Shown piece after piece: positions 11,415 through 23,386 of a DNA stretch of 37,500 nucleotides. The position numbers and the translations under genes were made by a program. Under the pieces are notes generated by a model. It did no database searches. It worked only from the letters and a program-made list of their open reading frames with translations, and was not told the origin of the DNA. Origin of the DNA: Chromera velia (taxonomy: Eukaryota; Sar; Chromeraceae). Each line of letters begins with the position of its first letter. The first letter of the stretch is position 1. The stretch lies in assembly GCA_018398765.1 (NCBI GenBank), contig JAHBMJ010000543.1:1-37500 (forward strand). Direction: 5' to 3'.

Positions 11415-12990
11415 ATGGTCCTCAGGGAGGAGAAAGCACAGTCATTCTTGGGTTTGGTGCTCCCAGTAAATTGCAACTTGGATGTGATGATGTCAGACAC
11501 TGGTACTGTAGTCTGGCAGGTTAGTAAGAGCAGAAAGATGCATGCAGGGATTGATGGGAAAGTTGGGAAGGGAAAGGACCATTCCACCTACAGATTGTTT
11601 TCTTTTATTTAATCAGACAGTGCGTGCTATGTAGATATATGGTTATAAAATCCTAGTGTGAAATCCATCCATGTTCAGACAGGGCATATGCCGACTTCGA
11701 TGAAAAGCAAAGGAGATTCGTGCGGTGGGTGCTGGAGCTGAAGAGAAATGAGAGCATCGAGACGACGCTAATGGAAGGGGGCATGTTTCCAATTAAGATC
11801 GAAGTAGCAGAAAGGATGCTGAGCTAGATGCTGAGATAAAGAAAGAAAGCACTGAAAGAAAAGAGAAATGAAGCGGTAGGGAGGTCTATAATTCATTGCC
11901 TAAGAGAAGGAATAGAAGATGAGATGAAGGAGAGCAGGGGGACAGAACTCTATCCATTCAATTTCTTTCTCCACCTGAAGAGATGTACACAGACACTGTA
12001 TACAGACAGAGGGCTCCACCCTTTTCACGAGAGAAGCTGGCAGTGGTACGGCGAAAAGAAGAGATTGGAACACAAGTGGTGAACAAAAAAGTGGATAAGA
12101 TCGAAAGATGGATAGTAAGCAGAAAGGAAGGAGAGATGAAGGAGAGAAAGAGAGTGATGTTTAAGTGAAGGATAGATAGAAGCATGAAACAGAGAGACCA
12201 GAGAGAGACAGAGAGAATGAGGGGAGTACAGATGGCAGGAATCCACCGGAGACAGACAAATGGAAACAGATTGCATCTCTCTCTGTTTGAGGACACGGTG
12301 GAAGAAAGACAGGGGGCCTAGACGGAAATGAGAATAAAGAAAAAGAGACTAGGGCGGGTCTTTTTTTGTTACACAAGAGTATAGCGCTGAGAAGTGAGCA
12401 TAAGAGGAAGGCAGCAAGCCGAGTGGGAGACAGGGCGTTCGCTGCAACACGAGGAAAAATTCTGGAAAGGGGAGGACAAAAGGTACCATTAGAAGAGAAA
12501 GACTCAGTGTATAAGTTCTGCAGAGGATAGATGGAGGCAGAAGTGTTAGAAGACAAAGTGTAATGCCATGTCGTGACAGAGTGTCCCGTTTTTGATAAAG
12601 AGAGAGCCAGAATGCTCAGAAAACTGAAGGAGAGCTGGAATAAAAAGAGAGAAGACAGTCTGAGGGCAAGACAGGTATGTAGAGAAAGGAAAAACAGTGG
12701 ACAGGAAGAGAAAATTCAGGACACACACGTTCTCTTTGCATTCTTGCTAAACGAAGGACACGCAGCGGTGGATGAGTTTTTGGGGAAGGCGGCATTCAGG
12801 AGACGAGTGTTTGAGGAAAGTCCGGGAAGGTATGGAGCAGGCAGCCCATTAGATGAGACGGTGTTAGGTTAAGCGCAGAGGCATGAAGCCATCATGAAGA
12901 GGAAAAGAGGGAAGGAAGAGTCAGAGAAGAAATGAATATAAAATAATACTGGATCGAATGGAAGAAGCAAGAAGAATTGGAGGGCAGGGA
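11415..12990 (+). pseudogene. Non-LTR retrotransposon remnant B: RT C-terminal part, plus strand
   Basis: The clear part starts at 11687: FDEKQRRFVRWVLELKRN and an EGGMFPIKIEVAERML stretch correspond to the LALQLRFVRW region of remnant A and to the end of LINE reverse transcriptases. After stops at about 11827 and beyond, 12500-12660 reads CRG...MEAEVLEDKV...CHVVTECPVFDKERARML, the cysteine-histidine motif of the same C-terminus. The section 11415-11612 (QSFLGLVLP) may be an earlier piece and is less certain. Several in-frame stops make it inactive. It points away from remnant A, so the two are divergent, 5'-truncated copies whose inner ends lie within about 500 bp. Confidence 0.65.
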
Positions 12991-13939
12991 AGGAGGAAGG
13001 TCATTATCATCATCATATGCCATCGTTGTCTGCCTAGACTAGTGGCCTAGCCTTTGAGGCTTCCAAGTTGAACGTTTGGTAAGAGACAAGCTTGGCAGCC
13101 CTCCCTCAAAGGAGAAAGCACACGCAAAAACATGACAAATGACCCCCAGTGGCTCAAAAGGGGCTTGTCTTGAACTATGAGAAAAGGTTGGCTTTAAACG
13201 CTGGTCTGTATAGGATTAAAAGATGGCCGGGGGGAGCCAAGCTACCCGCTTTCTTCTATCCTATCTCTCTCTTTTTCTCTTTTTGTTTATTTTCTTTGCT
13301 TTTCCCCGACCGGTGTTCGTATACTGGGAAGCTCACGCCATCACAGTCGTCCTGAAGTGCTCCATGGCGTGTGCATACGTGTGACTTGCCATCCTGACCT
13401 AGGTAGAAAACCCCCATCGAGTCATGCCCCCAGATTTTTGCCATCTCCTCCGATTTTCTTCTAAGACTTCTGCACAGCACTGCCTTCTCAAAAACTGGCT
13501 GCGGCCGTGAGTGCAGCTTGTTTGGTTGATATTGAAGGAAGGGGGAAACCTAGAGGGCTGGCATCTACCCCCATACATGTGGAGTCACGGGCACGGCCGT
13601 GTTTGCCATGGTTCTGGATCTGTATGGGATAGAGAGCCCAGCTCGCAGGCGTCTCCTCAGTCGGTTGAAGCTCCGAGGTCGTTGTGAGTATTTTGCTTCC
13701 TCTGTTTGCTCTGTAGTTGTCCTTTTGGCGCATCTGTTGCTTGTTCTGGAGTGTATGAGGGGACACCTGGTGACTCCGGATGCCTCAACTGCGTCAAGAA
13801 ACTGGGGGAACAGGAAGTTCACAAAGCCGTCTCCGACTGTTGCAGAAGAAGCTGCTCATTGTGTTGAGAGCTGCAATTAAGCCTTCTACGGCCATGTGGG
13901 GCTGCCTGCTTGTTTGTCTACTCTCTTCGCACCCTGAAC
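12991..13939. other. Unassigned stretch, probably retroelement debris
   Basis: No gene is recognised. Short open frames exist on both strands; one on the minus strand (13480-13256) has an H-V-C-T-R-H-G cluster but matches no family I know. Its position between retroelement pieces suggests UTR or ORF1 debris. Confidence 0.35.
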
Positions 13940-14161
13940 CTAGTTTCCCTTCTTTTCTTTAACTGCCTTCTTCGGCTGCTCTGGCTGTCTGGGGGTGAGG
14001 TCGGACTCCTTGTGTGCTTTGCTTGTGTGAATACGAAGCCCCTGGGAGGTAGAAAACGTTCGTCCACATGCCTCACACTTTGCATCTCCATCTTTCTGCC
14101 CCTTTCTCACCTTTCTTTTCTTTTCTTTTTCCTCCGCTGCTCTCTCTTCTACCTTTTTCAC
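13940..14161 (-). pseudogene. C2H2 zinc-finger fragment, possibly retrotransposon N-terminus
   Basis: A 73-codon open frame with a Lys/Glu-rich start, then CEACGRTFSTSQGLRIHTSK ending in AH: Cys-x2-Cys-x12-His-x4-His with the GL-x-x-H spacing. Single C2H2 fingers of this form sit at the N-terminus of some non-LTR retrotransposon ORFs, and it lies on the same strand as remnant A, 2.7 kb upstream of its RT. It could instead be a piece of a host zinc-finger gene. No continuation is seen. Confidence 0.5.
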
Positions 14162-15610
14162 CCCGTCTTGAGGAAGGTGAAAGAGAAGATTGAAAAAGCG
14201 TGTATAGAAAGCAGAGATGTCCTGGCATCGTTTATAATTGGATCGATCTTTGGATTCGGCTCTAGCAATTAGTTACCAACCCAAAGCATACAAAGTGAAC
14301 AAAGAATGTTGGTCGTTGACCGTCTGGGAGAAACCTCAGGCAGGCCGCGAGGTGCGGTCTGAAGCCTCAGTATAGGGCGCACCTTTGCCGTTCGTAAGGG
14401 CGACTTCTGGTAGAACAGTGACAGTGCTCTACCTACGGCACCAATTAAATCACTATCACTATTACATTTAATCCTTCAAGTTTATAATAGTTTATAATAA
14501 ATGTTTTGCTATTAGCAATAATAATAAGCAATTTGGCATACTAACAATTTTTTTAGTGACAAATATTCTCATAAGTGGATGCTACGCTTGCTAGCTACCT
14601 TGCAAAAACATAAAAATTTAGACAGACTGGAATTTAGAGAAATTTAGACAGGAATCTTGTTCAGATCTGTCCTTCCCTCAAACCGGCTAGCATATATATA
14701 GACTTCCTGGATCCTTTCGGACAGATCTCAACTTTAGTATCTGCATCTGTGTAGTCTGCTCTACGTACAGGATGAGAGCCTGTCCCAAGACGTACCTACC
14801 AGTCGGACCTCTTGATCAGAGTCTTTCAGTAGCAAGCTCAATCAAGCCAGCCTCTTGTGTAGTGATCTGTATTGTAATGCATGCAAGCTTTGCATTCAAT
14901 GCGTCTCTGTGTATTGCAATATGCATGCGTGACGAAGATCCAGTTGGGGACATCTTTCCGGTTCTGTATTAATTCAGCCAGTTCGCTCGGCGTGCGCGCA
15001 GAAGATGAGTCCTGCCTAACTCGGCTTCTCTGGCACACCAAATGCACACAACGCGCTGCGACACACGCTCGCTCTGCTCGCGTGTTTCCTTCTGTTTATA
15101 ACTGTGATGTACTCTTCAAGACTTCCTATATTTCTCTCTCTCTGCACACGGGACGATCCATAACAAATCTAAAGGAATTTAGCAAAGTTTGGAGGTCAAT
15201 TACTCACGAACCATGCTGATTGTCAGACACAACGGTGCCTTCCCCCCCCCTCATTGCCTTTGATCCCCTCTGCCTCCTTACACCTACATGAAAGACACCA
15301 TTGAACACACATGCAGAACAGAACCTGCTCCCACGACACGTCAACGTTTATGACTGAATACTGCACGACGCGCACAACACCGGAAGGAATTAAGGAACCT
15401 TTTGGTCTCCGTAATGTCATTCGATCGCTTCTACGCTCGCATCCGGTCTGTCTCTTTGATGCCTGTCTCCCTATTCTAGAAAGTGATTAACTGATCAACT
15501 CCACCGGCGACTTAACAAACAACAACCATGCATGTATGTGCCGCCCGGGAGCTTAGCGCTCCAACTGGGGTTAGGCATCCTCTAACTAACTAACTAACTA
15601 ACAGGTCGCA
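14162..15610. other. Gene-poor stretch
   Basis: No gene is recognised in about 1.4 kb. It includes an AT-rich part (14450-14640) and, at about 14409-14434, an inverted repeat GGTAGA/TCTACC within a segment whose reverse complement starts GGTGCCGTAGGTAGAGCACT and superficially resembles a tRNA A box. A (CTAA)n run lies at 15581-15602. Mixed-frame short reading frames are not convincing. Confidence 0.4.
15581..15602. repeat. (CTAA)n microsatellite
   Basis: Five CTAA units in a row, with no gene association. Confidence 0.9.
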
Positions 15611-15990
15611 ATGACGGGCATCATGCACATGCAAAAACCGCCAGCTAGAGCCTTCAATGAAGGACCGATCGGTCGTTCATTCAACAAAGAAAGCACAACA
15701 AAAGACATGGACGACAAAGAGGGGCCTCGGGCACACGCCCTTCATTGTTCACTCACACATAAATTGACCCCTTGCCCGATAGTCAGTCACAATGGAGGAT
15801 TGCGGATGTGGTTGGTGGGACATGAAACGGCCTTGGGAAACCCGAACGCACCAACACGTGAAAGGATGAACACAGCAAAGAAAGGGGGCGGAGAACATGC
15901 ACGAAATCATCCGACAAGTCAGCCGAAGGAGGAATCCCCAATGGAGAAGAAAAGAGACGAGAAGAAAGGAGCACCATGCATCGATCGAGA

Positions 15991-16056
<66 letters not shown>

Positions 16057-16622
16057 CAAGAGCTGCACAGCTCGCTGCCTCCCTTCTTGGCCGTCAGTCC
16101 GTCGGAAGGAAGAACCAATTGATCGTCTTAATTCTTCATTCCATGCATGCAGCTTCTTTAATTCCTTTGGAAGACGACACACTGCCCTCTCCTCCCCCAA
16201 ACCTGTGGAACACCGCAGTGACTTCTTCTATGTGCCTTCATCTCTCTCCTTTGCTTGTTCTTCCTCTCCCACCTTGCACGGACAAGACAAAATTGAACAC
16301 ACACGCAAACATTCATTCCCTCCCACGATAGAATCAGGCTCATCCATGAACGCTGCAGAGAATACGAAACTGGAAGGAAACAAGGATGGAAGAAGAAAGC
16401 CTTTTTGGCCTTCGCCCCCCATGTCAATGCGGCCACCTTCCCGACTTATACCTTCCTTCCTCCCTCCCTGTCCGAGATTGTTTATCTGCTTGGCAGTGAT
16501 TGTGTCTGAGGGCCAGACTGTCCCTTAGGGATTCACTGAAAGGTCCGACCGAGTCTCTTGTCCCTCTCCGCTGCATGCATGCCCTGGCTCTGATCAGTCA
16601 GGCCTGCTTTCTACCTGTGAGA
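15611..16622. other. Downstream flank of the ankyrin-like gene, microsatellite-bearing
   Basis: A plus-strand open frame of about 300 codons spans this stretch, but it reads through the (CA)n(GA)n tract at 15995-16056 as His-Thr and Glu-Arg runs. It has no domain and looks non-coding. The region is probably 3' UTR and intergenic DNA of the minus-strand ankyrin-like gene. Confidence 0.5.
15995..16056. repeat. Compound (CA)n(GA)n microsatellite
   Basis: CA units run to 16030 and switch directly to GA units. The same compound order, on the same strand, recurs at 31822-31878. Confidence 0.95.
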
Positions 16623-16694
16623 TCAGCCATCGACCTGCATGTCCTCTTCCTGCGGAAAAGTCTGCAAGACGAGCTCAGGGCTTGCTCCCACCTG

Positions 16695-16730
<36 letters not shown>

Positions 16731-17161
16731 GTCTCACACACACACAGAAAGAGAGGGGGGAAAGCTAGGGGGAAAGAGAGCAACTTCACAGTCAGCGACA
16801 TGTTCACGCACAACCAGACATTCATGGGTGGACTAACGCATGCAGATTCGCAGAGGCACACAAGGAAAGCTATCCCTGTCTGATGCCGACTACTCTTTGA
16901 CTTGGAACGATAGTCAATCGAGCTTGCATATCTCTACGCGCTCTTCTGGAACGCGCGTGATTTCATATCAGGACGCAATCATCCGAGCTTCCTCTCCTTC
17001 CCTTGGGACCCTCTCCCCGATTCGTTCTTTCTCTTTCTTGCTCCCTTCCTTCCTTCCTTCCTTCCTTCCTTCCTTCGTTCGTTCGTTCGTTCGATCCTCG
17101 CTCTATCCCTCTGTAGCTCCTGGGCGGTCCCTCCCTGTCTCCATGCGTGTCTGTCTGTTTC

Positions 17162-17197
<36 letters not shown>

Positions 17198-17227
17198 TTT
17201 CGTTCTTTCTGTCCTTCTCTTTTCCTG

Positions 17228-17273
<46 letters not shown>

Positions 17274-19384
17274 TCCCTTCCTTCGTTCCTTCCTTCCTTG
17301 CCTTTCATTGGCTCCTTCACTCGTTCCATCCTCCCTTCTTTTCCTTCTCGGTTTTGTTTTTTTTTCTTTCGTCCCTTCCGTCGTTCCTTCCTTCCCTCCA
17401 GTCCCTGCCTTTGTGTGTGTATGTGTGTTTGCGTCTCTGAGCGCGTGTGTGCATGCATAACATCCAGACTCACTTGCAGCAGAGTCTCCATAACACGGCC
17501 GGTATATGCCTTGGAATACACCTCCCCTTCCTTCAGGCGCTCTCCGTCAGTGCTACAGAGAGCCGACAAGAGGGGGTACAGAGGGGGATTGGAGGGTGAG
17601 CGGCCTTCCTTCAGTCGTCCCGCGAGATTCGGGTCTGCCCGCGCTTTCTCAACAAGGAGGCGAATCATCGAGCAGGTGCTCTCGACTGAAGCAGCCGCAG
17701 TTTGGGGGCAGCTAGGGCGGCTGCACGCAATGACGAGGGGGGAAAGGTCACTGCGGGGAGGCACGTCTTCCTCCGACTCGGCGACTTCATCCCCCTCCCC
17801 CTCCTCTGTCTCTTTCTCTCCCCCCGTCTCTACGGAGTCGCATCTCGCCCCCTTCTCAACCAACATCTTGCAGAAGGCTGCGCTTGCTTCAGCCAACTGG
17901 GTGTTGTTCCAGTTGAGAAAATACTTCCATACGACCACTGACGCGCACAGAGGGGACATCAGGGTGACCTTTTTCTCATCAGAAAAGAGAATTCCCCTTC
18001 TCTCGAGTTTCCCCTCTCTATTCGGGTCCAAATTGTGAGGAGAATCGAGCAAGGCGGTAGCGAGGGGCCACTCATGGTTCTGGATGCAGAGAAGCAGAGG
18101 GGAGAACCCCCTGTACGAGTCTCTCACGATGAGGCCTTTTTCTTTGACAAGAAAGTCAAAGACTCTCTTGAATCCCTTCGAAAGAGCGACATACAGAGGG
18201 AGCGCCTGCACGTCTGACACTCTCTTGACCTCGGGATTGAGGTCAACCCCACACTGCGAGAGGCTGCGCAGTACTCCTATGCAACGACTCTCCAAACTCC
18301 CCTCTCTGAACTCAACCCAGTTGTCTCGGAGCCGCGAGAACACCAGGGTTGAGAGCCTGAGGGGACTCTCCTTCGAGATTCCCCCCCTCGAGATTCCCCC
18401 CCTCACACTGGCGCCTGCTTCTATGAACGTGTCACCAAGGACGGGCTGCAGAGACCCGCAAGCAAACTGAAAGGGGGACAACTCATACTGAATCTCTTTC
18501 TCGTCAAACGTGAATGCGTACGGGATCAGTGCTTTTTCGGGGACTGTGGCAGTCCAATCGATACACCCCTTCTCCTTTGCTAGGACAGTCATACGTCTGA
18601 GAAGACGCAGACCGTCCTCTGGGGGGGGGCCATCCATGCCCATGCTGCCGGGTTTGAGGGTCAGAACGAGTGTGTGGAGAGGGGTCTTTCCGGGGAAAGA
18701 GAAGCCATCGTTCCACATGTGGAACAGATAGTCGGGGTCGTCGGTCTCATTGGGATCGGGGAGGGCGTCGGGGTCGGGGCTCTGGGCCTCCCACTCGCAG
18801 ACGTCAAGCCGCGGACCAGAATCGAGAAGCACGTGAGCACATTCGAAATTGCGTGCTTCAATCAGGGCACTCAGGATTGGTTGCCAGTAAACTGTCCAGG
18901 GATAAACATAGTTGTTGCATTCGGCTTCTCTGTCCTGTTTCACCCACATATTGGGATCAAGGATCTTGTCTTGAAGGAGACGCCTGAGCATCTCCTTGGA
19001 CAAATCTCCGGCACGGAAATTCTCAAGATCTCGAGGTACAAACAGGGAAGGTTTCAGGATGTCGTAGCACTTCATGGCATTATTTTGAACGGCAAAACCG
19101 ATCAACGCAGGAAAACTGCCCTCAATGCCCTCGACGGCAAACAGCTGCCGCAGAGCTCGAGCATTGTCTCTCTCAATGCAATCGAGCAGAAGCGCATAGA
19201 GGTCACCTTGCTCGGAGACGGCTCGGAGACCGGGAATGATACTTCCCAGCCTCATTGGAGACGGGTCGTCCCGAAGCTTCAAAAGCTCTTTTGACAGAGA
19301 TGAGAGCTTCCAGAAAATACGGATGCCTAAAGAGCGAGTAACACAAAGGAGCTCCTGCAGGCATTGCTCGCTCCCAAACTCCAT
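16623..19384 (-). CDS. Ankyrin-repeat-like protein, two exons
   Basis: Exon 1 is 19384-17474 and exon 2 is 16691-16623, joined in phase 0 to 659 residues. The ATG at 19384 has A at -3 and G at +4; the open frame extends further upstream but without an ATG. Degenerate ankyrin units are visible: SALIEARNFECAHVLLDSG, GKTPLHTLV, PLYVALSKGFKRVFDFLV, GFSPLLLCIQNHEWPLATAL, LVEKARADPN and, across the intron, METLLQ joined to VGASPELVL. An acidic Glu-rich linker lies about two-thirds along. Ankyrin repeats bind proteins; no partner or catalytic domain is visible. Exon 1 ends at CAA|GTGAGT; exon 2 follows a (TG)n tract and GCGTGCAG. The uninterrupted frame continues 164 codons past the donor into Arg/Lys/Glu runs, which are intronic microsatellite. 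Reading that as protein would give a false 800-residue product. Confidence 0.75.
16695..16746. repeat. (CA)n microsatellite at a splice acceptor
   Basis: On the minus strand this is a (TG)n tract ending a few bases before the acceptor of ankyrin-like exon 2; it takes the place of a polypyrimidine tract. Confidence 0.9.
17043..17440. repeat. Pyrimidine-rich microsatellite cluster in an intron
   Basis: Successive (TTCC)n, (TTCG)n, (TTTC)n and (TC)n blocks and a final TG-rich part, all on the plus strand, inside the single intron of the ankyrin-like gene. Confidence 0.9.
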
Positions 19385-19962
19385 GTTTTCAGGTGATCGA
19401 TCGAAAAGAACTTCGCTGCTGATGGTCACGAGTCCGGGAGACGGATCTATCAAGAACAAATCGCTTGGGTTAGGGGGAGAATCGCAACACGCAGCAGTGC
19501 GCGGTATAAGCGAACAGCCACACACTGAAGACTGCCAGAATCAACTGTCAGAAAACATCAGTCAGGCTTCAGCACAAGCTTCAAGAATGAAGTCAAGAAG
19601 AATGATGATCTCTGCATGATGCCCGTGCAATTTCGTGCGTCATGCACCGGCCTGCATGCGCGCTTTTCTGGACCAAACTTCCGGGGCCAGTCAAATTTTT
19701 GACGCACGCATGTCCATTTAGCCTGCTAAAAACCTCTATATCCCTCTATTACTAAAACCCTCTATTAGTATCGACGACCTCCCTCATGACTTGCTTCTTA
19801 GTGAGTCTCAGAATGTCTCAGAGCTGTGGTAATACCCAATGGATCAGCTGGTAAGTTGGGGAAGTTGATGAAAGAGGGCGCGTTCAGCGTATGCAAGTAA
19901 ATTTTTGCCTTGTCGAAACCTCCTGTCTCCTTCCTCTCTGATAGATCCTCACTGGAATCAAA
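19385..19962. promoter_or_regulatory. Bidirectional promoter region, ankyrin-like / THUMPD1-like
   Basis: 578 bp between two divergent start codons. It holds two copies of CCCTCTATTA (about 19742-19768) and a GCATGC at about 19654. Promoter function is inferred from position. An upstream non-coding exon for the ankyrin-like gene cannot be excluded, because its frame stays open to a stop near 19550. Confidence 0.45.
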
Positions 19963-20920
19963 ATGAGTCACCGCGGCAGGGGCGGGGGCCCCGGAGGAAA
20001 GAGGGGTTACGGGTTCAGTTCAGCGGCTGGGAGGAACCAAAGCAAGGTGAGTGCAAGAATTTACAAGGTTGGGAGATGTCAGAAGGTTGCATTCTTCGGA
20101 CATGAAACGAGACGGCGATTGACGGACCAGTAGAGAAAGATCAGGGAAATTGAATCCTGTATACTCCGCAAGAAAGACAAGGTTGGCAGAGAGACGACCG
20201 GACAGTACATCAAACAAGACAGCGTTGCGTGGGGGTTGAAGGGTTCCTCTGAGAGAGAAGAAGCGTGGAACCTTTTCCCGTCTCCAGTGTAGTTGTTTTC
20301 TCCTTAATTCTCTTTGGTTGATTGCAGAGACAGAAAATGGAGCTGAACCCCGACAGTCACGGGGTCGTCTTCACGATCTCCGACCCCCGCATGGCCTGGG
20401 CAGCCACGAAGGATGTCCTCTCCCTCCTGAAGGAGGTCGGTCGCTTGGTCCACTGCATTCGCTTGGGAGGGCTTGGGGTCGCCTTATTTTATTTATATTT
20501 ATGCATGCATGTGTGCGTACGTGTGCGTGCAGTACCTGCCAGACGAGGATGGGAAGGCGGAAGAGGCGGAGGGATCTGGTGAGGTGAGTTACGGGAAGCG
20601 AAGGCAAACACGAGCAAGTGAATGTAGAGTGTTTGTGTAAGAGTTCATTTTTCTCCGAAAGGAGCGGAGAACCCATGCAGAAGAGAAAAAGAAAGAAAGC
20701 CCTGGTAGGCCTCCAGATGTCCGAATCGTTTTCGGCCTGTCGTATGCCGAATCGTGAATACACACAGAGAAATGGAGATGGTCTGTAAAACGTCTTCCTG
20801 TTTCTCTCGGTGGCGCTCCCCTCGCGTTCGCCTTTTCCTTTTTCACTTCTACTGTTTTCCCACTGACCTTGTCCTCGTTCTCATCCCGGCTTTTTTGTAT
20901 CCTTGCATGTGTGCGCGCTT

Positions 20921-20992
<72 letters not shown>

Positions 20993-23349
20993 CACTCAGG
21001 GGGGGCCATCAGGAGGAGTGGACGCGGGACTTGAGGCAGAGACTGCAGCTCTGGCTGCCGAGAGGAACAAGAAGGAGAAGGGGAGGGTGTTCGCATGCCA
21101 GGGAATCTCGAAGGTGAGTGGCCATCGATGGGTGGATGGATGGATGGATGGATGGATGGATTTTCTGTTTTTTTCATGTTCTCTTCGTTCAATTTCCTCC
21201 CTTCAAACGGATAGGGAGAGGGAGAGAGGGGTTTGGGATCTCGCGAGGGTTGGGATGAGTGCCTCCTCCCGTACTCTGTTCATTCATCTCAAGGAAGGTC
21301 CAGCCTGTACTCTGTTTGTTCGTTGTTTGGGTCTTCTCTGTTCGTGTGTCGATCTGTGGCGTGATGATGCAATGCCTATCTCTCCTCTTATTTGTGGCCC
21401 TTCGTGTATGCACCTCTGTGTGTGTGTGTGCGTGTGTAAACGTGGGTGATTTTCCGTGTACACGCAGACTTTGGGGTTCATCCAGTTTGCAAGAAAGGAG
21501 GATGTGGCTTCTGAGGTTCTTCTGAAGGTGTTGCAAGACGTGAAGAAAAGTCAGAGACGGGTATCCAGGTGTGTTCTCTTCTGTTCCTTCTCGTCGTCTA
21601 TGCTGCTTCTGTATCAATAGGCGCTTTGCACCACTGCCTTCTGGGCTTCTTCTTGCAAGTAGCGCATTTGTTTCTCTTTCTCTCGTTGTTCCCTTCCAAA
21701 GGCCTGACTTGCTTCTGTGTGCTCTTCTAACCCTCCACCATGAAGCTCCTTGAGTGCATCAATCACAGAAAAGAAAATTAGTGCACAAAACAGTGACAGC
21801 TTCCAAAAAAGGAAGGGAGCTTGCAAGACACGTGTATGCACCTCAGCATGAGGGCATGCATCCTCATCTTCTCCTAGCTTTCCTCTCTCTCTCCCCTCGC
21901 TGTTCTTTGCTCTGCTCTGCGTGAATCTGTGTGTCTTCAAAGCACATATTGTAGACGTCCCAATGATGAACATACTTTTGTGTTTCTCTTCGCCTGTCCG
22001 ACTGACTGACTGCATTATGCATGCACGTGCAGGTTCGTGCACAAGCTGCTGCCTGTCGACAGAGTCTGCAAACCCCATTTCACGGAGTTCCTCAAACTGG
22101 CCACAGAGGTCGTGAAGGAGAACTTTCCTGGCAGCGCCGTGTGCGCAGAGGACTTCAAGCTGCCGGTCTTCGGGGCTCAGAAGAAGAAAGAAATGGAGAA
22201 GGAGAAAGAAAAGGAGAAGGAAAAGGAAGGGGAGGGAGCCGCTTCCTCGTCCTCTTCTTCCTCTTCCTCTGGAACCCCTGGAAAGAAGGGGGCAGAGGCG
22301 GGAGAGGGGACAGTAACTTGGGCGGTTCAGTTCACCTCACGCAACATGAAGACTATTGACAGGAACGACGCTACCGACGCGATTGCTCACATGGTCGGAC
22401 GGGAGCCCTACGCAGTGAACATTAACGACCCGATGAAGGCAGTGGTCGTGGAAGTCAATCCGGTCGGTCTGTCTGTCTGCGTCTCTCTCTGTGTGTTCGT
22501 CTAGCTAGCTGTCCGTCTCTCTTGTCTTTTGTACGTGCCAAGAAGAAGAAACACAGAGTCTGTCAGTTTAATTCTGCATGAATCGCACGGAACAAGAGCT
22601 GTGCAGCTGCGTATCAATTGAACGTTCTGGGCGGGACAGTTAGGAGGGTACGTGTGGATCTGCGTTCGTGTGTAGGTGGAGCTAGGGAGTCATGTGGGAA
22701 TGGAAGGAGGAGGCAGGTGCTCAAGATTGAATTGAATGCGGGAGGAATAGAAGGGAAGATTCGAGAGGTATCCCGAGTAGAACAGAGCAGAACCTGTTGT
22801 GCTCCCTGGGAGGAGAGACCTGCAGGCAATCAGCTGTTGCGTTTCTTTTGGGACTCCATCGGTGACTGCATTTTTCGCGATTGTCATAGCCGAGTATGTG
22901 TATCATTTCGCCTGTCTTTTGCTGACTTCTCTCGTTTTGTTTTGTCGGTCTGTCTACCTATCGGTCTCTGTGTCGGCCTGCATGCGAATCTGTCATGTAG
23001 GCTGTCTGTGAGACGAAAGAAGACAGCAGAAAAGAAAAGACCACGCACCCTGCATGTCAGCCTTTTGCGCGAGCTCTCACTTCAATATCCACGTCTGTTT
23101 CTCTTCGCACGTGTATGTTTTGAACTCCATGTATTTGTGTGTGTGTGTGTGTGCGTGCAGCTGTTCTGCGGATTTTCTGTCGTCCGTGAGTGGCAAGGCC
23201 TGGAGAAGTACAACGTCCTCAAATTGGTTGGGGAAGAGGAGGGGGGGCAGGGGGAGGCCGCAGTGAAGGGCAAGGAGGCCGAGGAGGAGAAACCGGAAGA
23301 AAAGGGCGAAGAGGAAGGGGAAGGGGCGGAAGAAGGGGGGGGTGACTGA
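19963..23349 (+). CDS. THUMP domain protein, THUMPD1/Tan1-like, seven exons
   Basis: Exons 19963-20046, 20328-20435, 20533-20583, 21000-21113, 21468-21568, 22033-22462 and 23161-23349 give 358 residues. The N-terminus is Arg/Gly-rich; exon 2 has HGVVFTISDPRMAWAATKDV, the first strand-helix of Tan1-like proteins. The THUMP core lies at about 150-320: FVHKLLPVDRVCKPHFTEFL, then WAVQFTSRN, VNINDPMKAVVVEVNP and, in exon 7, LFCGFSVVREWQGLEKYNV, matching the end of human THUMPD1. A Lys/Glu and Ser-rich insert interrupts THUMP at about 190-225, and the C-terminus is an acidic Glu/Gly tail. Tan1/THUMPD1 is the tRNA-binding adaptor for the NAT10/Kre33 acetyltransferase making N4-acetylcytidine in tRNA-Ser and tRNA-Leu; it has no catalytic site. 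Assigning that role here rests on family membership. Confidence 0.88.
20924..20985. repeat. Compound (TA)n(GT)n microsatellite at a splice acceptor
   Basis: About 30 bp of TA followed by about 26 bp of GT, ending shortly before the acceptor of THUMPD1-like exon 4 (TTGCACTCAG). Confidence 0.95.
21127..21161. repeat. (GGAT)n microsatellite in an intron
   Basis: Tetranucleotide run just after the donor of THUMPD1-like exon 4. The same unit recurs at 23355-23386, just after the stop codon of the gene. Confidence 0.9.
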
Positions 23350-23354
23350 TCATT

Positions 23355-23386
23355 CGGATGGATGGATGGATGGATGGACGGATGGA
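23355..23386. repeat. (GGAT)n microsatellite in the 3' UTR
   Basis: Starts six bases after the THUMPD1-like stop codon, so probably transcribed as 3' UTR. Confidence 0.9.

Noticed and set aside
15611-16528. 305-codon plus-strand frame
   Set aside because: Contains His-Thr and Glu-Arg runs from a (CA)n(GA)n tract and no domain; lies in the flank of a minus-strand gene.
20754-21449. 231-codon plus-strand frame
   Set aside because: Runs through (TA)n(GT)n and through THUMPD1-like exon 4 in a frame that does not join the neighbouring exons.
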